Source: Hymenopus coronatus (taxonomy: Eukaryota; Arthropoda; Insecta; Mantodea; Hymenopodidae). From it: a DNA stretch of 64,000 bases. The translations under genes and the position numbers were made by a program. The notes beneath the pieces are model-generated. The model ran no database searches. It was not told the origin of the DNA and saw only the letters and a program-made list of their open reading frames with translations. Shown here piece by piece: positions 57,450 through 64,000 of the stretch. How positions within the stretch are numbered: position 1 is the first letter of the stretch; each line of letters opens with the position of its first letter. The stretch lies in contig CM060886.1 of NCBI GenBank assembly GCA_030762935.1, positions 33,465,509-33,529,508 of the forward strand, given 5' to 3'.

Positions 57450-58995
57450 GCCTCTCAATGAAAACATCTCTTTATTTCTCAACATAATCTCCAGAAAAGC
57501 TGATACATTTCCCAAAAATCGGTGTTCTAATTTAATTAAACCATCTCTGTAGTCGATTTATCAAGGTCCTCAAAATAGCTGTTTACCGCATCAATGACTT
57601 CCTGGTTGCTGTGAAATCATCGACCTCCAACAAATTGTTTGACGTTTGGGAACAGGTGGTAGTCATTGGGTGTTAGATCTGGTGAATAGGGTGGATGTTC
57701 AAGCAATTCCAACTTTAATTCGCACATTTTCTCATTGGAATGACTGAACGATGGGCCGGAGCATTGTCGTGATGAAACAAGATTCTTTTTTTCTGGCCAA
57801 AGGAGGTCTTTTTCTTTTCACTTCATTACTCAAACGCTGCAGTAAGCTTGCGTAGTAGTCACCAAGTAATCAATAACAATAATTCCGTGTGCATCACAGA
57901 AAACATTTGCCATAACCTTGTTAGCTGACAAATATGAGTTTGCCTTTTTTGGAGTTGGTTCACCTGGCGCAATCCACTGTTTTGACTGTGATTTACTTTC
58001 TGGAGTGCAGCGATGTAGCCAAGCTTCATACATGGTAATATGCTCTCTAAAAAATTCACTGGGATTTTTACGGTAAGCTCCAAATTCTTAACAGAAACAG
58101 TTCTGTTTCTCTTTGCAACTTTAGATCAGGTGTCAACAAACGCGGCACCCATCGTGTACAACCTTGTGAAAACCCAAAATATTACTTAAACTATTACACG
58201 CACGTTCTTTTGATATGGAGATGTAGAGTCAGACATGGTAGAGGCAACATGCTGGCATAGCATTGAATTTCTCAACTATCTCGCATGTTTCCCCGTAAAC
58301 CACAAGGTGATCTCAAATTATTTTGAGATGACAACCCTAATGGCGATTTACAATTTTGTAAGTAATTAAGTCCCAGGATTCATAGTATAGCACACTATTA
58401 TGGTCAATTGATATTGGATTAATTGTTTTTCACACACAAGCCGTATGCAGGACAGGAGTTGGATAGGTCATCTCAAAATAATTTGAGAACACCTTGGGTT
58501 TACCGAGAAACATGAGAGTCAGTTGAGAAAATCAATGCTATGCCGGCATGTTGCCATGGTAGCTCAGTGGAAGAGCAACCGACTAGAGATCAGAAGATCC
58601 GTTGTTCAAACCCGGCTGTGGCATTTAATTTTTCAGTCTGACTCTACCTATCCAACACCTGTCCTACACACGGCTTGTGTGAAAATACAATTAATCCAAT
58701 TATTTTGATATGTTTACAGCCTCTGCTATCTCAAACAAGTTTAATCTGCGGTCTTCCAGTACTACACGATTTTTTTCGAAGATCTCTGGAGTTGTCACTT
58801 CTACAGGGCGTCCAGAGCGAGGCTCATCACTAGTGCTCGTACGTCTCTTTTAAACTCTGCAGCCCACTTTTTAATCATTGAATATAAAGGGGCAGAGACT
58901 TTCAATGTACTGTCCATTTCCTCCTTGAATTCTTTAGGCGTTAAGCCTTTCAAATGGAAGTATTTAATCACTGCTCCTTTTTCAAAATCCTCCAT
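57450..58995 (-). pseudogene. Mariner transposase, dead
   Basis: The ATG at 58995 opens MEDFEKGAVIKYFHLKGLTP, followed by IKKWAAEFKRD (helix-turn-helix region). A frameshift near 58825 separates it from a GRPVEVTTPEIF linker. SINE-B cuts the gene at 58218-58702. The catalytic domain resumes: MYEAWLHRCTPESKSQSKQW near 58032, PGEPTPKKA, KVMANVFCDAHGIIVIDYL, HHDNAPAH near 57765 and HPPYSPDLTPNDYHLFP near 57680. Mariners use a D,D34D triad. The second and third Asp are kept, but the first, normally in a DE-W motif, is Tyr (YEAW). With frameshifts after the second Asp, in-frame stops and the SINE, it is inactive. The identity is secure. Confidence 0.9.
58218..58702. mobile_element. SINE-B composite inside mariner, TSD TTTTGATATG
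   Basis: Direct repeats TTTTGATATG at 58208-58217 and 58703-58712. 58218-58390 is minus-orientation SINE-B lacking most of its tRNA-like region. 58415-58471 is a minus 3' end (CACACAAGCCGTATGCAGGA). 58472-58698 is plus SINE-B from its upstream module (CATCTCAAAATAATTTGAGA) through GGTAGCTCAGTGGAAGAGCA and TTGTTCAAACCCGG to CACGGCTTGTGTG. Confidence 0.82.
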
Positions 58996-59246
58996 TTTCG
59001 TGAAAACTCTAAAGTTATCTTGTTTAAAATGCTGTCTTTCAAAACATAAACAAGCTATTGATATGTGACTATGGATACAAGTTAGTCTAAGAGTTAAACT
59101 TTGCGATGCTACCGTCTAACTGGCCTAGTGACGCCATATCTGTGTGAGACCCGGGACTTATCAGCTGACCCATCGCATTTTTTGAGAATAGCTTCTGAAG
59201 AGTGCTCATTCTGGGCAAGCTTTGCTGAGCTGGTAAATGGTAAGTT

Positions 59247-59445
59247 TTTTTTCGGTAGTGTTTAATGCCCACTTTAGCTACTTGAGGCACCGCAGGCGAT
59301 AACACTGATGATACATGATTGAAGATGGAGCACCGGTGGATTGCGATGGCGGGGGAAATCGGAGAACCGGAAAAAACTCGTCCCTGCGGCGCTTTGTCCA
59401 CCACAAATCTCACATGCGGACTTTTGGGATCGAACCCGGGGTAAG
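59247..59445 (-). mobile_element. SINE-A copy A6 inside R32
   Basis: The + strand reads GGTAGTGTTTAATGCCCACT, GAGGCACCGCAGGCGATAAC, AAGATGGAGCACCGGTGGAT to GGGATCGAACCCGGGGTAAG. The duplicated host bases are about AAATGGTAAGT and AAGCGGTAAGT. The 5' head beyond the B box is missing. Confidence 0.82.
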
Positions 59446-59574
59446 CGGTAAGTGATACACAAAACCTTAATATACAAAAATGTAGATCTCTTTAAAGCAC
59501 ATAATTTGCCATATGTATGTTTTTATATAGAGCTGACCATTTCTGAGATATTCCTTGTTATTTTACCATAGCAC

Positions 59575-59845
59575 GATCCAACGATATTAAAGTTTTGGAC
59601 TCGGGAGATCTCAAAACATTTTTCCGCTGGAATTTTGACATCAAATTCTTGGGTGAAATACAATATCTCCTAGCTAGTACCTACATTGTGTGTATTTAAT
59701 AAGTGAAAAATTAAACATAATTCATGATCTGTTATCATACAATCCAAATAAAAGTTATAGCTTAAATGCCGTATTTTCTTTCTTAAGCTATGCTATCCAC
59801 ACATACACATACACACATAGGGAACTTTTTCTAAAAATGCAAAAA
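59575..59845 (-). repeat. Family R left-end pieces
   Basis: 59575-59700 is a terminal piece (GGGAGATCTCAAAACATTTT, TGGGTGAAATACAATATC). 59700-59845 is the adjoining internal piece (TTTCTTTCTTAAGCTATGCT, CACACATACACATACACACA) but placed after it, so the order is rearranged. Confidence 0.6.
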
Positions 59846-60664
59846 TAATGTGTTAATTTGCATCACTCGCGTTGAGAATTCACACATAAGGAAACTTGGA
59901 GTAAATTAACGGGTTGCTAGGAATATCAGTATGAAGTTGCTCCATTATTTTCAACAACAACAAAAAAATAAGAATGGAATACACGGCTCTAATACTCTTT
60001 CCAATTCATGCTTTAATCTCACCACTTACAACTTTTTATGTTAATTTTATGCCCACTTATTCATCTATTCCCCATTTTAATGAAAATGCTTAGAATGTAT
60101 ATCATTAAATTAACTACCAATTATAGAACACATCAGTTTCAGAAAAAGAATATAATACCCAATCCAGGCATCCTTGTTTAATCTCCGCAACATGACTATA
60201 TCAATTCTATATTTTCTCAAAATTCCCTATCAACAAAAAATATAGTTTGGTTTTTTTGTATGTTCAACAATAACACTTGCATTGTTTGTGTTTCTTCCTC
60301 TTGCTTAGTTTATGCTGAGTGATGCAACTGTGAAAGTATGTAGTTTATTAAAATGTGTATCAGTTATTACACACAATAATAGATAGTTTTGCAGTTATCA
60401 AAATTCTAACGTATATAGTTATTTAAATAATACTTCCTCCTTTCTAAATTCTTTGTTCAAATACAAATAAGCCACGTGATGTATTTTTGAAAACATTCAC
60501 ATACAGACAACCAGTATCAGAGCACATGAGCTTGCAAGTAGACCTATCATATTACATTTTTTGTTGTTAATCTTAATTAGAGGAGAAAAATAACTATTTT
60601 TCGTATTCCCCAAAACCTATTATTTTTCAAAAATTAATATATGATTTATCAAAATTGAGGCATT
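59846..60664. other. No recognised element
   Basis: AT-rich, unassigned. Confidence 0.35.
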
Positions 60665-61160
60665 GGTTCAAAAAAAGTCTATGTACCGTTCACGTGACTT
60701 TCTCTACATCTCTGCAACAAATTATTGTTAGAATCTTTATGATTCTATTTACTTCATGCTAATCGCGAAAAAATTAGCAGAAATGGCCTTATTACTTCTT
60801 CCTTGTAAGCAGAAGTGAAATAAGGGAGTACCATAGGTTAAGGTGATAGTCAAAAGCTGGTTGCTATGTGGCTCAAGTTATTCTGTTTGTATGGACAGGA
60901 GTTGACAAATTCCCGTATGAGAAAAGTATACGTTTTTTAAAGCTGAAACAAATAGCCAGTAATTCAAAATCTTCTCGGGCTTCTAACCAGGTAAAAACTT
61001 GGCTTGATACCAACGTTTCGAAGAAGTGCATCTTCCTGCCAAGTTTTTACCTGGTTAGAAGCCCGAGAATATTTTGAATTAATACGTCGCCAGGAAAGCT
61101 TCAGTTCTTATTTTAAATAACCAGTAATATCTCAAAAACGATCAGCTCCAAGAAAAAGAT
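60665..61160 (-). repeat. Family R copy R35, right half, split by snapback element
   Basis: From TACCGTTCACGTGACTTTCT to AAGCTGAAACAAATAGCC, then after the insertion CAGTAATATCTCAAAAACGA to AGAAAAAGATGTATAAC. Confidence 0.88.
60964..61115 (+). mobile_element. Snapback element 2: 43-bp inverted arms
   Basis: Arms 60961-61003 and 61038-61080 pair with one mismatch around a 34-base loop. Each contains CTCGGGCTTCTAACCAGGTA. The tail TACGTCGCCAGGAAAGCTTC follows the right arm. Imperfect direct repeats AATAGCCAGTAAT (60951-60963) and AATAACCAGTAAT (61116-61128) flank it inside R35. On the minus strand the loop reads GGAAGATGCACTTC, TTCGAAACGTTGG, again hammerhead-like. Confidence 0.88.
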
Positions 61161-61439
61161 GTATAACTTCCTATTCTGATGAATCTTACTAAGATTGCCT
61201 GTGCTATCTTCCAGTTCTATGACTGTGACTTCCCAGATCGTCCAGAACGTCTTCTACCTTGAGGCCGATAGCTACTCATCAAGGCTGAGATTCTTATAAA
61301 ATCCATTCTGTCTATATGGGCTCTCCAGCTTTCTATATATCACACCTACATATATGTTTTCATTAATGTTTATATGGGTAATTATTCTCCTACGGTTTTA
61401 TTTCTTATGGAATAGATTCCAATCATAACTAATATCCTT
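61161..61439. other. No recognised element
   Basis: Short unassigned spacer. Confidence 0.3.
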
Positions 61440-61998
61440 TTAACGACGTTGGAAATTGTATAAAAATACTCCCATTTCAAACTGCCCTTTGCAAAGATTT
61501 CTTGATATTTTTTTTTTTCTCAATGATGACTATTGATTTGTATTTAATCATATTTACACGATAAATAAATGTATACAGGGAACAGCCTCTGAAATACAAA
61601 AAATGTACATCTCGGTTAATCACCCAATCTATGTACAATATATACTTTTTGGAGTTAGATGAATTAATGTTGAGTCCACATTTTATGAAGATATTCCTTG
61701 TTATTGGTTTCAGTTTTAAAATACTTATACTTTTCTAAAATAGAAAGCCATTATTAGCACTTTTTCCATCCTGTTCATGCAAGGAGAATGGAATCCAAAG
61801 CCCACACATAGCAACCCTCTTAAGAGAATTATTTACTTCTTTAGCATAGTATATTACCTTATTCCCGTGTTCCTACAAAGAAATATGTAATAATGCAATA
61901 TCTTCTAATGTTTATTGTCTTAGCATGAAATAAATAAAAGAATGTGTTTGCATAATATAGAAAATCATGTCAATAAACAGACTACATTCTTAAAAGTA
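61440..61998 (+). repeat. Family R copy R36, diverged right two-thirds
   Basis: AAACTGCCCTTTGCAAAG, GATATTCCTTGTTATTGGTT, TCAGTTTTAAAATACTTATA and ATAGAAAATCATGTCAATAA, in family order. Confidence 0.7.
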
Positions 61999-62534
61999 TT
62001 TTGTCAGCAACTTATAAGTTATAGCATTCAGTGAAAATGAAGAGGATTCAAAGTTTGTTTACAAAACCTTCAAGCCATTTGTAGTCATCCGAGATTTAAT
62101 ATTCGTTACAACCGTCTCTGAGACGGTAAAACACGACAAATTAAGGTATTTTGTATGTAAGGAAAGGACTTTGGGATCGAGAAAATGTCGAGCAAATATT
62201 CGCCTTTCCACCTTTTAAACTAGTTTTGCTCTTGTGTTGCACGTAAGTGACACAAGAGTTCTCTTTCTCTCTATCCCTCCATCCTCCCTCGATCTCCTGA
62301 TACTACTTGGTGAGGGAAGGGGATTTTCAGGGACCCTTGAAAGGGGGTGACAAATGTGGTTAGTGACAGAAAACGCACTTTAGTGCAGCATAATATACAG
62401 GCTGATAGGGGTGTAAGTGCAGATGTTTATATTCATAGTTCAGGGCTATAAAAACATTACATCAACATTTGCTTCATTTGCGGACTAATCGCTTTACTTA
62501 AAATAGTAGTATGTTCCAGCTCTTTGTTTTTATA
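61999..62534. other. No recognised element
   Basis: Unassigned; includes CTTGTGTTGCACGTAAGTGA / CACAAGAG, a small local inverted pair near 62232-62258. Confidence 0.35.
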
Positions 62535-62758
62535 CTTTTACTACCATGGCACCGCAGGCGATAACACTGATGATACATGGAATGAAGATGGAGCACCGGT
62601 GGAATGCAGTGGCAGGGGAAACTGGAGAACCCAGAGAAAGTCCACTCCTGCGCTGCTTTGCCTACCATAAATCTCACGTGCGATCTCATGGGAATGAATC
62701 CGGGCTGACTAAGGAGAGGTGTGTAGTCTAACCACTTAGCCACGGCGAGGCCATGTTC
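62535..62758 (-). mobile_element. SINE-A copy A7
   Basis: The + strand shows TACTACCATGGCACCGCAGG, GAAGATGGAGCACCGGTGGA, AGGGGAAACTGGAGAACCCA, and at the end CTAACCACTTAGCCACGGCG. The head (A box) and body are full length. The longest open frame of the window (145 codons, minus) overlaps it and is not a gene. Confidence 0.85.
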
Positions 62759-63254
62759 CAGGTTGATTAATATCCTCAAGAAGGTGTTGCACACAAGCCA
62801 TGTGTGTTTATTTTCCCCGAGATGGCGCGTTAGAAAGGGTAACATTGAGTGCGCAGGTATTAGGGTAATGAATACTGTATCGCAACTGTGTTCGAATGTT
62901 TTACAAAGGTAATCATTCAGAACTTTGGCCATCAAGTACGGATGTATGAAGCAGTTTCTCCACGAACTACCCGATTTGTTTGTTCAAGGTCTTAACTGCG
63001 CCGCAAAATGAACAACGCCTGTCTGCACAGACTATCCGTTTTGCTTCCACGTTTTCACACATCAATACAGGACCTAGTCGGTTAATTATTATGGGGCAAT
63101 TGACCTGCAGAAAACACAAACTCAGTTCCAATACAACATTTGTTATAATGAGACTTCCATCCCCCAAGGTTATGTCTGCGGAACCGCGGTATGCCTTGTG
63201 TGTTCCACGCCTACTTGGAGGTTCTAACCAACATGAAAACATACTACGCTTAAA
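62759..63254. other. No recognised element
   Basis: Opposed frames of about 100 codons on both strands (62967-63279) lie over the same bases. Neither has a recognised domain. Confidence 0.3.
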
Positions 63255-64000
63255 AATAATCTGTGTTCCATTCACATGACTTTCTGTACATCTCTACGAC
63301 AAATTATTGGTAAAAACTTACTCTTTTATTTACTTCATGCTAATCAAGAAAACAATAGTATAAATAGTCTTATTACTTGATTCCTTGTAAGTAGAAGCAA
63401 AATAAAATAGTAGCATAGGTTAAAGTAATAGTCAAAAGCTGGTTGCTATGTGACTGAAGTCCTTAGTATGAACAGGAGTTGACAAATTCCTGTCCGAGAA
63501 AAGTAAGTATTTTAAGGTGAAACCAAAAAGAAATAATATCTAAAAAAAAATGAACAAATCCACGAAAAAATATATATACAACCTAAATTGTGTGTTTTAA
63601 CGTCCTCTACATTTTTCGTCTGGTAAGTTTTTGTACATCTCTTACGGTTTAACAGTTATGCAAAATTCCGTAAAATTCATCCAAAATAAACTGGTCTTCA
63701 GAAGCTATTCCCAGAAAATTCAAGATTTACATTTTATTACTCAGGAAAATATCTTTAATATACAATATTAATCAATATTATTAGATCTATTTTTGAGAAA
63801 ATCAAAATGATCGAAAAACCTTCCATGTAAAGGGTAGTTGGGGATGGGAAGTTTTTCTTGAAAATCTTCGGGTCGCATTCTTAGAATATACCAAACTTAA
63901 ACACCAAATTTTGTATTCAACGGTCTTTTCGTTTTTGAGCTACGCTGTCCACAGTTACGCACACACAGGCACCTTTTTCTAAAAATGTTATTTTTTGGAT
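63255..64000 (-). repeat. Family R copy R37, runs off the window
   Basis: From TAATCTGTGTTCCATTCACA to the TAAAAATGTTATTTTTTGGAT segment at the window edge. Its terminal palindrome lies beyond. Confidence 0.92.

Larger units (their letters stand above)
57430..59170 (-). mobile_element. Mariner element, full-length ends, SINE-interrupted
   Basis: The left edge CTGCTGATAAGTCCCGGGCC and the complement of the right edge CAGCTGATAAGTCCCGGGTC form terminal inverted repeats. Removing the 485-base SINE-B composite leaves about 1.26 kb, the usual mariner size. The host R copy continues on both sides. Confidence 0.88.
57255..59575 (+). repeat. Family R copy R32, split by mariner and SINE-A
   Basis: Pieces 57255-57429 (GACCGTTAAATACCAC to ATTATAAGGATACACA), 59171-59246 (TTTGAGAATAGCTTCTGAAG to TGGTAAATGGTAAG) and 59446-59575 (AAATGTAGATCTCTTTAAAG to GAGATATTCCTTGTTATT) are collinear parts of one copy. 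Confidence 0.78.

Noticed and set aside
62498..62935. 145-codon open frame on the minus strand, the longest in the window
   Set aside because: It overlaps SINE-A7, has no recognisable domain, and similar frames recur over other SINE-A copies, so it is a by-product of the repeat.

Overview
The window looks like repeat-dense, AT-rich intergenic DNA from an animal, most likely an insect with a large genome. The signs are many tRNA-derived SINEs with RNA polymerase III A and B boxes, decayed mariner/IS630-type transposases, a 5'-truncated non-LTR retrotransposon end, microsatellites, and no bacterial-style gene packing. No host protein-coding exon, tRNA gene or rRNA gene could be supported. The longest open frame is about 145 codons and lies over a SINE.

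The dominant component is one dispersed family, here called family R (about 0.83-0.9 kb). It is present in some 37 full, partial or interrupted copies in both orientations and fills about 22 kb, a third of the window. In the orientation called '+', its left end carries ACTTTCTCTA followed by a palindrome centred on TATGTACATA. Next come a short GTGT-rich tract, an internal palindrome AAATACCAAGTTTGGTATTT, a C-rich tract, and a right end with TAGAGAAAGT then CATGTGAATGGAACACATCA. It has no coding capacity. Its class is unknown; a non-autonomous rolling-circle (Helentron-like) element is one hypothesis.

Layout: 0-7 kb, copies R1-R4 with SINE-like pieces. 7.6-9.5 kb, SINE-A and SINE-B, with a roughly 30-copy, 29-bp minisatellite grown inside SINE-B. 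10-16.3 kb, R copies and a candidate TIR element. 17.5-18.2 kb, degenerate tandem repeat, hAT-like end and LINE fragment. 19.8-22.7 kb, two SINE-A copies and a tail-to-tail R pair. 23.5-24.1 kb, candidate mariner-type element; then about 2.8 kb with almost nothing recognisable. 26.9-30.5 kb, a head-to-head R pair and more R. 30.65-31.3 kb, a deleted mariner. 32-35.9 kb, old R copies split by a SINE, a 0.94-kb TIR element and further SINEs with target-site duplications. 36.8-42.2 kb, SINEs and R. 43-46.6 kb, SINEs, including one with an inverted 5' part between 13-bp target duplications. 47-50.1 kb, an apparently exact 1,547-bp tandem duplication made by recombination between two R copies. 52.7-54.7 kb, a dead transposase gene broken by a LINE 3' end and other sequence. 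57.2-59.6 kb, a mariner inside an R copy and itself containing SINE-B. 60.7-64 kb, a snapback element in R and further R copies.

The elements do not form a pathway. Their nesting gives a relative history: family R and the IS630-type transposase are old, and mariner, SINE-A, SINE-B, SINE-E, SINE-G and the snapback family inserted later. The most novel items are family R itself, the small snapback retroelement family with a hammerhead-like loop (41.6, 54.1 and 61.0 kb), the minisatellite born in a SINE, and the R-mediated duplication. Coordinates of repeat edges are read by eye and may be off by several bases.
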